This document shows, in pieces, positions 18,697 through 28,091 of a stretch of 64,000 nt of DNA. The translations under genes were made by a program, and so were the position numbers. The stretch's first letter is position 1. Every line of letters begins with the position of its first letter. This DNA is from Algoriphagus machipongonensis (GTDB lineage: Bacteria > Bacteroidota > Bacteroidia > Cytophagales > Cyclobacteriaceae), in assembly GCF_000166275.1 (NCBI RefSeq), contig NZ_CM001023.1, forward strand, positions 2,979,001-3,043,000, given 5' to 3'. The notes below the pieces were generated by a model. It did no database searches, was not told where the DNA came from, and saw only the letters and a program-made list of their open reading frames with translations.

Positions 18697-20190
18697 TCAA
18701 TCCAACCTTTTTCTCCAGGCAGATTCCTTCACCGTTTGACTTTCCCCCACTTTCAAGCTACTCTGAGCATGGGTAAAAAATTCTACTGCCAAGGCAACCA
18801 TCATTTCCTTTTCTTCATCCGAAAAACTGGGATCCAATACTTCTGGAGTAAAATATTGTTGCACGAATTTGGTGTCAAAATTCCCAGAACGAAAAGCTTC
18901 ATGCTCCAATGCGAATTTGCAAAATCCTAAAGTGGTCTCAATTCCAGTGATTTGGTAATCATCAATGGCTCGGATCATTCTATTGATAGCATCCTCTCGC
19001 GTTTCCGCATGAGTGATGAGCTTTGAAATCATCGGATCATAATAAATTGGGATTTTCATTCCCTCTTCAAACCCATCATCTACACGGATTCCCGGACCTT
19101 GTGGTCTGCTATAGGTCTCCAAGGTGCCGATATCTGGCAAGAAATTATTTTTAGGATCCTCAGCGTAAACTCTTACCTCGATGGAATGTCCATTTATTTT
19201 CAAATCTTCTTGCGAAAAGGAAATCGGATTGCCTTCAGCTATTAAAATCTGCTCTTTCACTAGGTCTTTTCCAGTGATCATCTCTGTCACAGGATGCTCC
19301 ACTTGGAGACGGGTATTCATTTCCAAAAAGTAAAAGTTCAACTTTTCGTCCACAATAAACTCTACCGTACCGGCTCCATAATAATTACAAGCTTTCGCAA
19401 CCCCTACTGCTGCCTCTCCCATAGCCTTTCTCATCTCGGCTGTAACGACTGAGGATGGTGCCTCCTCAATAACTTTTTGATGCCTTCTTTGAATGGAACA
19501 TTCCCTCTCAAATAGGTAGACAATATTACCTTGCTGGTCTCCTAATATTTGAATTTCTATATGTCTTGGAGAAGTAATGTATTTTTCAATAAATACTGCC
19601 CCATCACCAAAAGCGGAAACTGCCTCACTAATGGCACGCTCCATTTGTTCTTCAAATTCCTTTTCATTCTCGACTATTCTCATCCCCTTTCCTCCTCCTC
19701 CAGCACTAGCTTTGATTAAGATTGGGTATCCTATTTCTTTGGCAATCTTTTTGGCTTCTGGAATGTCTGATATGGCTTCTTCTGTACCTGGAACTAAAGG
19801 AATATCGTACTTTGATACGGCTTGTTTTGCTGCCAATTTACTCCCCATTACTTCGATTGCCTCTGGGGAAGGCCCAACAAAAATCAACCCTGAATCAGTA
19901 ACTTTTTTAGCAAAAGCAGCATTTTCAGATAAAAATCCATACCCAGGATGTATGGCATCAACATTTAATTGCTTACAAACTTTAATAATTTTTTCTCCTA
20001 GCAAATAGGATTCTGAAGAAGCCGCTGGACCTAGACAAATTGCCTCATCGGCAAATTTCACATGAGGTGATAGTCTATCTGCTTCACTATACACTGCAAC
20101 GGTCTCAATGCCCATTTCACGAGCTGTCCTCATGATTCTCAGGCTAATTTCACCACGGTTTGCAATTAAAAGTTTTTTAATCTTGGCCAT
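18697..20190 (-). CDS. accC: Acetyl/acyl-CoA carboxylase, biotin carboxylase subunit
   Basis: 497 residues from ATG 20190 (a TTG three codons earlier is less likely). It carboxylates biotin on a carrier protein with ATP and bicarbonate. Visible are the N-terminal KKLLIANRGEISLRIMRTARE, the ATP-grasp glycine loop IKASAGGGGKGMRIV, ERECSIQRRHQKVIEEAPS, EFIVDEKLNFYFLEMNTRLQVEHPVTE and the C-terminal domain. It is about 45 residues longer than E. coli AccC, as in acyl-CoA (propionyl-type) carboxylases that lack the fused biotin domain. Neither a biotin carrier (accB) nor carboxyltransferase genes are adjacent, so whether it serves acetyl-CoA or propionyl-CoA carboxylase is open. First gene of the accC-DUF1015-maf operon. 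Confidence 0.92.
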   Translation of the reverse strand: MAKIKKLLIANRGEISLRIMRTAREMGIETVAVYSEADRLSPHVKFADEAICLGPAASSESYLLGEKIIKVCKQLNVDAIHPGYGFLSENAAFAKKVTDSGLIFVGPSPEAIEVMGSKLAAKQAVSKYDIPLVPGTEEAISDIPEAKKIAKEIGYPILIKASAGGGGKGMRIVENEKEFEEQMERAISEAVSAFGDGAVFIEKYITSPRHIEIQILGDQQGNIVYLFERECSIQRRHQKVIEEAPSSVVTAEMRKAMGEAAVGVAKACNYYGAGTVEFIVDEKLNFYFLEMNTRLQVEHPVTEMITGKDLVKEQILIAEGNPISFSQEDLKINGHSIEVRVYAEDPKNNFLPDIGTLETYSRPQGPGIRVDDGFEEGMKIPIYYDPMISKLITHAETREDAINRMIRAIDDYQITGIETTLGFCKFALEHEAFRSGNFDTKFVQQYFTPEVLDPSFSDEEKEMMVALAVEFFTHAQSSLKVGESQTVKESAWRKRLD

Positions 20191-20284
20191 ACTTTCCAAT
20201 TTTTCAGATTGATATTTGGGTTCACAGCTAATAAAGGAAAATTATCCGAGTATTGGCAGGAATATGCTTAAACGAAATTCGTTT

Positions 20285-20316
20285 TTTGTTAAGACGGTAT
20301 TAAAGTTTTATTTTTG
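20285..20316 (+). promoter_or_regulatory. Bacteroidota-type promoter of the SPT-like gene
   Basis: A TTTG at 20285-20288 and TATTTTTG at 20309-20316 match the -33 TTTG and -7 TAnnTTTG elements with a 20-base spacer. Transcription would start about 60 bases before the TTG start codon. Confidence 0.65.
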
Positions 20317-20382
20317 ACGGATTTTTGAAGAAAAAATCACAATAGCTTAATCGATAGAGAACACACCTAAAATAAAATCGCT

Positions 20383-21633
20383 TTGGATCTATTTGCAAAA
20401 TTAAAAACGAATATGGGCCCTTTGGGCAAACATTCACAGTTTTCGGATGGGTACTATATGTTTCCTAAGCTTGAGGGAGAAATTGCTCCACGCATGAAGT
20501 TTCAGGGAAAAGAGGTACTTACTTGGAGTCTGAACAATTATTTAGGTCTTGCCAACCACCCGGAGGTAAGAAAAACTGATGCCGAAGCGGCAGCAAAGTG
20601 GGGAGCGGCCTACCCTATGGGAGCGAGAATGATGTCAGGACAAACTAGCCTGCATGAGAAGTTGGAAAGTGAGCTTGCGAAATTTGTAGGAAAAGAGAAG
20701 TCATACCTTCTTAACTACGGCTACCAAGGAATCATGTCTGTAATAGACGCTCTTTTGGACAGAAAAGATGTTGTAGTATATGATTCTGAGTGTCACGCTT
20801 GTATTATCGATGCTTTGAGAATGCATATGGGTAAAAGATATGTTTTTCCTCATAATGACATTGAAAACTGTGAAAAACAACTAGAAAGAGCTACAAAATT
20901 AGCACAAGAAACTGGTGGCGGTATCTTGGTTATTACCGAAGGTGTATTCGGAATGACTGGAGACCAAGGGAAGCTGGATGAAATCTGTGCACTTAAGGAA
21001 AAGTTTGAATTTAGATTGTTGGTAGATGATGCTCATGGCTTTGGTACGCTCGGTAAAACTGGTGCTGGAACCCATGAAGAGCAAGGAGTCATCAATGAGG
21101 TGGACCTTTATTTCTCCACTTTCGCAAAATCTATGGCATCGATTGGAGCTTTCATTGCTGGTGATGAAAAAGTAATCCATTACTTGAGATTCAACATGAG
21201 ATCTCAGATTTTCGCAAAATCTCTTCCTATGATTCTTGTTGAAGGTGCTTTAAAAAGACTTGAGCTTCTTCAAACCCAACCTGAATTGAAAGATAATTTA
21301 TGGAAAGTGGTCAACGCGCTTCGTGACGGTCTACATAGAGAAGGATTTAGCACTGGTCAGTCTAATTCACCAGTGACTCCTGTAGTCTTAAACGGAACTG
21401 TCGGAGAAGCTGCTGCTCTTTCTCATGACCTTAGAGAAAACTTTGGAATCTTCTGTTCTGTAGTGATTTACCCTGTTGTACCTAAAGGAATGATTATCCT
21501 TAGATTGATTCCTACAGCAGTTCATAGTTTAGAAGATGTAGAGGAAACCATCAATGCTTTTGCTACTGTTAAGGAAAAGTTGTCAGGTGGGATTTACAAA
21601 AATTCTGAGCTTGCAATTTCTTTCGGAGAATAA
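20383..21633 (+). CDS. Serine palmitoyltransferase / alpha-oxoamine synthase family enzyme
   Basis: 416 residues, PLP fold type I. The N-terminus MDLFAKLKTNMGPLG is conserved in the Bacteroidota family, and an in-frame TAA lies at 20368-20370, so the gene almost certainly starts at the TTG at 20383. Motifs: WSLNNYLGLANHPEVR, DSECHACIIDAL with the cofactor-stacking His138, VDDAHGFG with Asp215 and His218, and FSTFAKSMASIGAF with PLP-binding Lys249. Such enzymes join an acyl-CoA or acyl-ACP to serine (sphingolipids), or to cysteate (sulfonolipids made by many Cytophagales). Which amino acid is used cannot be told from the motifs alone. A Bacteroidota promoter precedes it, and the Hc1-like gene follows after 103 bases. 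Confidence 0.9.
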   Translation: MDLFAKLKTNMGPLGKHSQFSDGYYMFPKLEGEIAPRMKFQGKEVLTWSLNNYLGLANHPEVRKTDAEAAAKWGAAYPMGARMMSGQTSLHEKLESELAKFVGKEKSYLLNYGYQGIMSVIDALLDRKDVVVYDSECHACIIDALRMHMGKRYVFPHNDIENCEKQLERATKLAQETGGGILVITEGVFGMTGDQGKLDEICALKEKFEFRLLVDDAHGFGTLGKTGAGTHEEQGVINEVDLYFSTFAKSMASIGAFIAGDEKVIHYLRFNMRSQIFAKSLPMILVEGALKRLELLQTQPELKDNLWKVVNALRDGLHREGFSTGQSNSPVTPVVLNGTVGEAAALSHDLRENFGIFCSVVIYPVVPKGMIILRLIPTAVHSLEDVEETINAFATVKEKLSGGIYKNSELAISFGE

Positions 21634-21736
21634 AAAAAATCTCAAAAAAAACGCCCTCCTGATTGAATTAGCAAGTATTTAGGCTATATTGAAACAATAT
21701 AAACTTATCATCAACCTATAAAAAATCACTTTTACT

Positions 21737-21913
21737 ATGAGCAGATTTAGTGAAGTTAAAGATCTTGTATCTGGCTTAGAGGCAGATTTCGAAAAATTCT
21801 ACGAAAAAGAAAACCAAGCTGCTGGCACCAGAGTTAGAAAAGGAATGCAAGATTTAAAAAATCTAGCACAGGACATTCGAAAAGAAGTCCAAGACATGAA
21901 AAACGCTGGATAA
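21737..21913 (+). CDS. Histone H1-like protein Hc1 (small DNA-binding protein)
   Basis: A 58-residue protein starting MSRFSEVKDLV and continuing with DFEKFYEKENQAAGTRVRKG and LAQDIRKEVQDMKN. This is the short Hc1-like (PF07432-type) protein found across Bacteroidota, with the conserved AAGTRVRKGMQDLK core. It is predicted to be mainly alpha-helical. The family takes its name from the chlamydial nucleoid protein Hc1, and a DNA-binding role in chromosome structure is assumed. It has its own space, 103 bases after the SPT-like gene, and is followed immediately by a strong terminator. I am confident that it is a real gene because the full conserved core is present and in frame. Confidence 0.92.
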   Translation: MSRFSEVKDLVSGLEADFEKFYEKENQAAGTRVRKGMQDLKNLAQDIRKEVQDMKNAG

Positions 21914-21923
21914 GGCAAGAAAT

Positions 21924-21957
21924 AAAAAAGGGTGATCAAATGATCACCCTTTTTTAT
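21924..21957 (+). terminator. Rho-independent terminator after the Hc1-like gene
   Basis: Stem AAGGGTGATCA / TGATCACCCTT with an A-rich lead and a T-run after it. It lies between the Hc1-like gene (+) and the convergent M1 peptidase gene (-) and probably works in both directions. Confidence 0.9.
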
Positions 21958-21979
21958 TTGATTTTAATTTAAGTGGAGA

Positions 21980-23818
21980 TCAAAACTCCACTTTATTGTT
22001 ACCCTGCTGGACATCCGCTAATCGCTTACTTGGATCTATCTCCACAGACTTTATTTCACTTTTCTTTCTATTGATTCTAATTGTCTTTGTGATATTAGTC
22101 CAAGGCCAATCTTCAGTGATAATCCTTGTAGGTGCATCTGCTTCAGGAGCTTTTTCACCTCTCATAATCGCCAAAGGAAGGTAAATCATTTCTTGAGTCC
22201 CATCCTTATAAGTAACAACCACATCCAAAGGCATAGGCATCAAACCTATTCTCTCTAAAACAATATCTGTTTCATCTCCTTGAGGATTTACATCTTTAAT
22301 CCCGTAATCAATGGTTTTGGTAGTATAAACAAAGTATTCTTTATACCAATCTAACTCTAAACCACTTTCCTTTTCCATTACGCGAATAACATCATTGGCA
22401 TTGGGATGTCTAAACTTCCAAGTGTTCCAGTAGCGAAGCAATCCTCTATCTCTTGCTTCAGCTCCAATGATATAGCCCATTTGCTCCATAAATACGGCTC
22501 CTTTGCTATAAGCTGCAGAACTGTAGGCAGAATTAGTATGATAATGATCTGAGTGTGTACTCATTGGCTCCTCTTTTCCGGATTTCACCAATCGGTAATA
22601 TCCAGCATATGAACCTCTTAATGGAGCTTCAGCCTCCTTATAAATACTTGACATTGTCAATGCAGATGCATAAGAAGTAAAGCCTTCATCCATCCAAGGG
22701 TACAGTGCCTCATTTGTTCCTATTACGCCTTGATACCAGCTATGAGCTAACTCATGAGCCATCACTCCTACCAAACCTCTCAAGCTTCTTCCTCCAGTAA
22801 CCAAAGTAGACATTGGGTATTCCATTCCTCCGTCTCCTCCCTGGATAACCGAAAATTGCTTGTAAGGATATTGACCAAAATGCTCGGACATAAATTTGAT
22901 CGCCGCAGGAGTATATTCTTTCAGCTTTTCCCAGTTCTCGGTGGTTTCCTCTGAAGGAATGAACAAGTGGTGAACAGTGATTCCATTATCCATTTCCACT
23001 TTTTCATGTCTGTATTTCGGATCCGCAGCCCACATAAAATCGTGAACCTTTGGAGCTTTAAAATGCCAAGTCAGAGTCTCACCCGAAGCCTGTGGAACTT
23101 TAACTCCCTCATCTTCATATCCATGACCGATTTCATTGGCATTTTGTAGGTATCCAGTACCTCCTAAAGTATAAGTCTTGTCAATTGTGATTTTCACATC
23201 AAAATCTCCCCAAATACCATAAAATTCACGACCAATGTATGGATTAGAATGCCATCCCTGCTCGTCATAGTTAGCCATCTTTGGATACCACTGCGACATA
23301 GAATATCTAACTCCTTCTGCGCTGTCTCTTCCAGATCGTCTAATCTGAATTGGAACTTGTCCCATGAAAGACATTTTGAATTCCACTTCAGAGTTTGGTA
23401 AAATAGGTTCTGGAAGAGTTACTTCCAAAATCGTCTCTACTTCCTCAAAATCAACTTTTTTGCCATTCATAGTCAATTCGTTGACATGGAGGTAACCTAT
23501 TTCATTTGGCTTCAACTCATTGATTCTTGAGCCAACTCGACGATCTGGATCAGAAATAGACCTAGATCTTTCATCCATCATACTTCCTGGCTGAAATGCA
23601 TTGAAATACAAATGGTAGAAAACTTTGTAAAGTGTGTCGGGTGAATTATTAATATACTTCAGTACTTGGGTTCCAGAGTACTGATTGGAAGCTACATTCA
23701 TTTCTACTTCCATTTTGTAATCAACAGCTTGCTGAAATCTGCCTGTTTGGCCAAATGCGGTGCTGGTCATCACAAAAAGAAAAAGCCCCAAAACAGGCTT
23801 ATTCAAGATGTTAAGCAT
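21980..23818 (-). CDS. M1 family zinc metallopeptidase (aminopeptidase N-like), secreted
   Basis: 612 residues with a Sec signal peptide ending in AFG before Q24. An N-terminal beta saddle domain carries many aromatic residues. The catalytic domain has a GGMEYP motif at 330-335 (the GAMEN equivalent), the zinc motif HELAH (355-359) and the third ligand Glu378 in MDEGFT, exactly 19 residues after the second His. The C-terminal part is short: this is the two-domain form common in Bacteroidota, not the four-domain enzyme. It would trim N-terminal amino acids from peptides in the periplasm or outside the cell. Transcribed alone, converging on the Hc1-like gene. Confidence 0.93.
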   Translation of the reverse strand: MLNILNKPVLGLFLFVMTSTAFGQTGRFQQAVDYKMEVEMNVASNQYSGTQVLKYINNSPDTLYKVFYHLYFNAFQPGSMMDERSRSISDPDRRVGSRINELKPNEIGYLHVNELTMNGKKVDFEEVETILEVTLPEPILPNSEVEFKMSFMGQVPIQIRRSGRDSAEGVRYSMSQWYPKMANYDEQGWHSNPYIGREFYGIWGDFDVKITIDKTYTLGGTGYLQNANEIGHGYEDEGVKVPQASGETLTWHFKAPKVHDFMWAADPKYRHEKVEMDNGITVHHLFIPSEETTENWEKLKEYTPAAIKFMSEHFGQYPYKQFSVIQGGDGGMEYPMSTLVTGGRSLRGLVGVMAHELAHSWYQGVIGTNEALYPWMDEGFTSYASALTMSSIYKEAEAPLRGSYAGYYRLVKSGKEEPMSTHSDHYHTNSAYSSAAYSKGAVFMEQMGYIIGAEARDRGLLRYWNTWKFRHPNANDVIRVMEKESGLELDWYKEYFVYTTKTIDYGIKDVNPQGDETDIVLERIGLMPMPLDVVVTYKDGTQEMIYLPLAIMRGEKAPEADAPTRIITEDWPWTNITKTIRINRKKSEIKSVEIDPSKRLADVQQGNNKVEF

Positions 23819-23996
23819 AAGATTTTAATTTTTACTGCAAATAAAATCAAATTGCGTACCAGCCCCAAACCACCGGTAAAATATTGGGCTAATGTTTTTC
23901 CTAATTCAGATCGGACTAAACCGATACTATAATTATTAATGAATGTTATTAGGCTTTTTGCTTTATTTAATAAGATTATAAACCAAACCTTAAAAC

Positions 23997-26900
23997 ATGA
24001 GAAACATTTACATTTTAACTATGGCCATCTTGCTGAGCTTTTCTGTAAGCGCACAAGAGGTGGACATGGATTTATTTGAGTCAATGAAAGCCAGAAGTAT
24101 TGGCCCAGCCGCGATGAGTGGAAGGATTACTTCTATTGACGCTATAGATGACAATCCCTCTGTAATCTATGCGGGCGCTGCATCAGGTGGCTTATGGAAA
24201 AGCACTTCTGGGGGCATTACCTGGAAACCGATTTTTGACGGTGAGAAAGTACATTCTATCGGATCAATCTCCATTTATCAGAAAAACCCCAATATCATTT
24301 GGGTAGGTACCGGTGAAGGAAACCCAAGAAATTCCCTAAGCCTAGGGGGCGGAGTTTACCGTTCCATGGATGCTGGTGAAACCTGGGAATTGATGGGATT
24401 GGAAAAAACAAAAGCCATTCACAGGATTATTGTTCACCCTGATGATCCTAATACTGTTTATGTAGGAGCTATTGGTTCTCCTTGGGGAGAGCAAGAAGAA
24501 AGAGGTCTTTATAGAACCACAGATGGTGGTAAAACATGGGATAAAATCCTTTATGTAGACACCAAAACAGGTGTTGGTGAAATGATTATGGATCCAAATA
24601 ATCCTAATAAGATTTTTGTCAATATGTGGCAACACAGAAGGTATCCATATTTCTTTGAATCAGGCGGGCCTTCTTCTGGTCTCTATGTCACGCTAGATGG
24701 AGGAGATAATTGGAAAAAACTTGATGAAACTAATGGATTACCCAAAGGTGATTTAGGTAGAATGGGTTTAGCAATTTCGGCTGCAAATAGCAGCAAGATT
24801 TACGCTCTTATAGAATCTTCTAAAAATGGGCTTTATGCTTCTGAAGATGGTGGCGAGAATTTTAAATTGATCAATACAGACGGATCTATTGGAGACAGGC
24901 CTTTCTATTATTTTGATATTCATGCTGACCCAAAAAATGAAAACAGGTTATACACGCTTTATTCCAGAGTAGGAATTACAGAAGATGGGGGGAAATCATT
25001 TACTCAGTTACTTCCTTACCAAGGAGTACATCCTGACCATCACGCTTGGTACATCAACCCAAACAATCCAAAAATACTTATGGATGGGAATGATGGAGGA
25101 CTTAACATTTCTCGCGATGGAGGTAAAACTTGGTTTTTTGCAGACAACCTTCCAGTAGGCCAATTTTACCATGTCAACGTGGACAATGAATTACCTTATA
25201 ACATTTATGGGGGAATGCAGGATAACGGTTCTTGGACAGGTCCAGCTTACGTTTGGAGAAGAGATGGAATAAGAAACAGTTATTGGCAAGAAGTTTCCTT
25301 TGGAGACGGCTTTGATGTGGTTCCCCACCCTGCCAACTCAAGATATGGCTACACCATGTCCCAAGCAGGAAACGTTTCAAGATTTGATAAAGAAACGGGG
25401 CACAATAAGACAGTTAGACCTACTCATCCTGATAAAGATGTATTCTTACGTTTCAACTGGAATGCAGCCATAGCACAGGACCCACATGATGAAAACACGG
25501 TTTACTACGGTTCGCAGTTTGTTCATAAATCAACTGATAGTGGAGAAACTTGGGAAGTTATCTCTCCTGATCTTACTACCAATGACAGCACCAAACAAAG
25601 ACAACAAGAAACCGGTGGATTGACCTATGATATTACCGGAGCAGAAAATCATACAACTATTCTTGCAATTGCCCCTAGCCCTGTTGATCCTAATGTTATT
25701 TGGGTAGGAACAGATGATGGAAATGTGCAGGTTACAAAAGATGGTGGTGCGACCTGGACCAATGTAGTCAGCAAATTAGATGGACTTCCAAAAGCATCCT
25801 GGATTCCTCAAATTCAAGCATCCACTTACGATGCAGATGAAGCTTGGATTGTAGCTAATAACTATAGAAACAATGATTTCGAAGCTTATGCATTCCATAC
25901 TTCTAATGGTGGTGAAAGCTTCACCAGAATTGCTGATGACAGCAAGGTATCTGGGTATACGCTATCGATAAAGCAGGATCCAGTGGAACCCAATCTTGTT
26001 TTCTTGGGAACAGAATTAGGATTATATGTAAGTTTCGATAAAGCTAAAACATGGAATAAGTGGGAGCATGGATACCCTGAGGCAGTTTCTACTTATGATA
26101 TGACCATTCAGGAAAGGGAAGCCGATTTGGTAATAGGTACTTTTGGTAGAGCTTTCTACGTTTTGGATGATATTAGACCATTAAGAATATTTGCCGCAGA
26201 AAACGGGGAATCACCTGAAGCCAAAATTACTGCTGTTCCTTCTCCAGATGCATATCAGGCAGAAATTCAACAGCCTTTAGGAGAAAGATTCCCCGCAGAT
26301 GGAATCTTCGCAGGTGAGAACAGAGAAAATGGGGGTAGACTCAGCTTCATTATCAATGACGATAAAGAAGAAAAATTAGATACAGTGACCGTCTCTATTT
26401 TCAATGAATCAGGTGAGCAAATAAGAACATTAAAAACAGTTCCTAAAAAAGGTGTTAATCGCATTGTTTGGAATCTAGACAGAAAGGCCTCAGTAGAAAA
26501 TCCTGGTAGATTTAGAGGCCGAGGCGGTAACAGATCTGGTTTTTATGAGCCTTCGGGTGGAGACGCTCTACCTGGTAAATACAAAGTTGTTTTCGCTTAC
26601 GGTGAAGAAAAATCAGAATCAAGTATAATTGTTTATTCTGACCCTAGAATCAATGTAAGCATGGCAGATTTGAAAGCAAAAGATGATTTCCTTAAAAAAA
26701 TGGAAGTCCTTTCTAGTGAAGTCTCAGAATCGTCTAACAGATTAAATGAAGCCCAAAAGGTGATTGACAAAGTATTGACTTTGACAAAAGACGTAGATAC
26801 TGAGGAAGCCAAGGAGCTTGCTAAAGCAGCCAAAGACATCAAGAAAAAATTGGATACTACAAGAGAAGCATATAGTGGCCCAACCCGAGAGGGACAGGGA

Positions 26901-27131
26901 ATCATTAGAAACCTCTACCCAACTACGATGACGATGGTATCAGCTCCAGGACGCTATGTAAGGTCTTCTTACGCTGCTCCAGGAGAAACAGAGGAAAGAC
27001 TGTACCAACAAGGTGTGGAAGCTGCGGCTGAAGCTAAAACCATTGTAGACGAGTTTATGAATGGCGACTGGAAAGCATTCGAGGAAAAAGTAAAAAGCAC
27101 CGAAATTGACTTGTTCGAAAACATAAAATGA
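23997..27131 (+). CDS. Secreted BNR/VPS10-like repeat protein ('glycosyl hydrolase' family)
   Basis: 1044 residues with a Sec signal peptide cleaved after SVSA. The N-terminal two thirds hold at least nine BNR-type turns of the form S/T-x-DGG-x-TW/SF, for example SMDAGETW, TTDGGKTW, TLDGGDNW, SEDGGENF, TEDGGKSF, SRDGGKTW, STDSGETW, TKDGGATW and TSNGGESF, predicting one or two large beta-propellers as in sortilin/VPS10 proteins. The C-terminal third has a FlgD-like beta domain (RIVWNLDRKA) and a helical region. Databases usually call it 'glycosyl hydrolase', but no catalytic residues are identified and a peptide-binding role is just as likely. Large, common in Cytophagales. Strong terminator follows. 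Confidence 0.88.
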   Translation: MRNIYILTMAILLSFSVSAQEVDMDLFESMKARSIGPAAMSGRITSIDAIDDNPSVIYAGAASGGLWKSTSGGITWKPIFDGEKVHSIGSISIYQKNPNIIWVGTGEGNPRNSLSLGGGVYRSMDAGETWELMGLEKTKAIHRIIVHPDDPNTVYVGAIGSPWGEQEERGLYRTTDGGKTWDKILYVDTKTGVGEMIMDPNNPNKIFVNMWQHRRYPYFFESGGPSSGLYVTLDGGDNWKKLDETNGLPKGDLGRMGLAISAANSSKIYALIESSKNGLYASEDGGENFKLINTDGSIGDRPFYYFDIHADPKNENRLYTLYSRVGITEDGGKSFTQLLPYQGVHPDHHAWYINPNNPKILMDGNDGGLNISRDGGKTWFFADNLPVGQFYHVNVDNELPYNIYGGMQDNGSWTGPAYVWRRDGIRNSYWQEVSFGDGFDVVPHPANSRYGYTMSQAGNVSRFDKETGHNKTVRPTHPDKDVFLRFNWNAAIAQDPHDENTVYYGSQFVHKSTDSGETWEVISPDLTTNDSTKQRQQETGGLTYDITGAENHTTILAIAPSPVDPNVIWVGTDDGNVQVTKDGGATWTNVVSKLDGLPKASWIPQIQASTYDADEAWIVANNYRNNDFEAYAFHTSNGGESFTRIADDSKVSGYTLSIKQDPVEPNLVFLGTELGLYVSFDKAKTWNKWEHGYPEAVSTYDMTIQEREADLVIGTFGRAFYVLDDIRPLRIFAAENGESPEAKITAVPSPDAYQAEIQQPLGERFPADGIFAGENRENGGRLSFIINDDKEEKLDTVTVSIFNESGEQIRTLKTVPKKGVNRIVWNLDRKASVENPGRFRGRGGNRSGFYEPSGGDALPGKYKVVFAYGEEKSESSIIVYSDPRINVSMADLKAKDDFLKKMEVLSSEVSESSNRLNEAQKVIDKVLTLTKDVDTEEAKELAKAAKDIKKKLDTTREAYSGPTREGQGIIRNLYPTTMTMVSAPGRYVRSSYAAPGETEERLYQQGVEAAAEAKTIVDEFMNGDWKAFEEKVKSTEIDLFENIK

Positions 27132-27154
27132 TCTGGTTAAAAGTGCATTAATTA

Positions 27155-27188
27155 GAAAGCCAACCTTGGAAGGTTGGCTTTCTTTTTT
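27155..27188 (+). terminator. Rho-independent terminator of the BNR protein gene
   Basis: Perfect 13-bp stem (GAAAGCCAACCTT / AAGGTTGGCTTTC) with a GG loop, followed by a T-rich run. It lies between the + strand BNR gene and the convergent hypothetical gene. Confidence 0.93.
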
Positions 27189-27241
27189 ACGAACATCCTA
27201 TAACAGAATGAATCAAATTTAGAATTACTCACATCCTTGGT

Positions 27242-28084
27242 TTAGTTAGGAACTCGATAAGTCATATTTGCAGAAATTTCTCCCGAGGCCTCAGCTACTT
27301 CTCCAGCTGTCCCAATCAAAATAATCCCTCTAAAACCCCAGTCGCTATTCTTTTTCCCCAAGGCTTCATCTAGCATATATTCTAATAATGCCAGAACATC
27401 AAAATAAACTTTCACGCCTACACCTACGCCATCATCCCCTTCCAAATCAAAAGAAAACATCGCTCCTTTTAAAGCTTTGGGACCATGTGTCCAAATTCCT
27501 AAAAACACACCAACTTCTGCACCTTCTTCTGCACCAAAAGAAATACCAGTTTGAGAGGAGATTCTGACATCATCATCACCAGAAAATTTATAGCCTAAAC
27601 TTACAATTTGGCTTTCTCCAATGATGCCACTGACTTCCTCAGTTATCCCAACACTTACCGAATCAAATTCATCAATCACATCTTTGATCAATTTACCAAT
27701 TGGTTTTAAATAGGTGTCTTTGAGATATTTGTAATCATCCGAACTTTGGCTTTCTGCTTCATCAATCAAAGTATGTAAGGAAGACTTAATTTTATCAAGA
27801 TCATTTCCCAACGTTGTTAAATCGCTTTTCACAGTAGATGCAATGGCCTCAATTTTCAGGGCATCCTTATTACTATCGAAATAAGACTTTGCCTTGGAAA
27901 ACAAATCTGCTTCAGATTTTTCTGCTTCAGCAAGAATCTTTTTAACTTCTTCTTCAAAGGATTCCCAATCTTTTTCTAGATCCTTAAGGACTGATTTCAT
28001 GTCCTTTTTTAATTCATCCTCGACACTTTCAAAATCTTTCTTTACAGTGTCAGCTACATTTTTTAAATCATCTAAAAAACTCAT
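27242..28084 (-). CDS. Unrecognised protein: amphipathic helical N-half and glycine-rich beta C-half
   Basis: 280 residues, no signal peptide, no family recognised. Residues 1-65 are extremely rich in Lys, Glu and Asp with hydrophobic residues spaced as in amphipathic helices (DDLKNVADTVKKDFESVEDE, DWESFEEEVKKILAEAEK). A further helical part reaches about 145. From about 150 the character changes to short strands with many Gly and small residues (SLGYKFSGDDDVRISSQTG, GAEEGAEVGVFLGIW, FSFDLEGDDGVGVGVKVYFD, GFRGIILIGTAGEVAEASGE), resembling a small beta-barrel or lipid-binding domain. It is a single-gene unit whose leader holds an inverted repeat. Possible roles such as lipid or membrane association are speculation. 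Confidence 0.72.
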   Translation of the reverse strand: MSFLDDLKNVADTVKKDFESVEDELKKDMKSVLKDLEKDWESFEEEVKKILAEAEKSEADLFSKAKSYFDSNKDALKIEAIASTVKSDLTTLGNDLDKIKSSLHTLIDEAESQSSDDYKYLKDTYLKPIGKLIKDVIDEFDSVSVGITEEVSGIIGESQIVSLGYKFSGDDDVRISSQTGISFGAEEGAEVGVFLGIWTHGPKALKGAMFSFDLEGDDGVGVGVKVYFDVLALLEYMLDEALGKKNSDWGFRGIILIGTAGEVAEASGEISANMTYRVPN

Positions 28085-28091
28085 AATAAAA

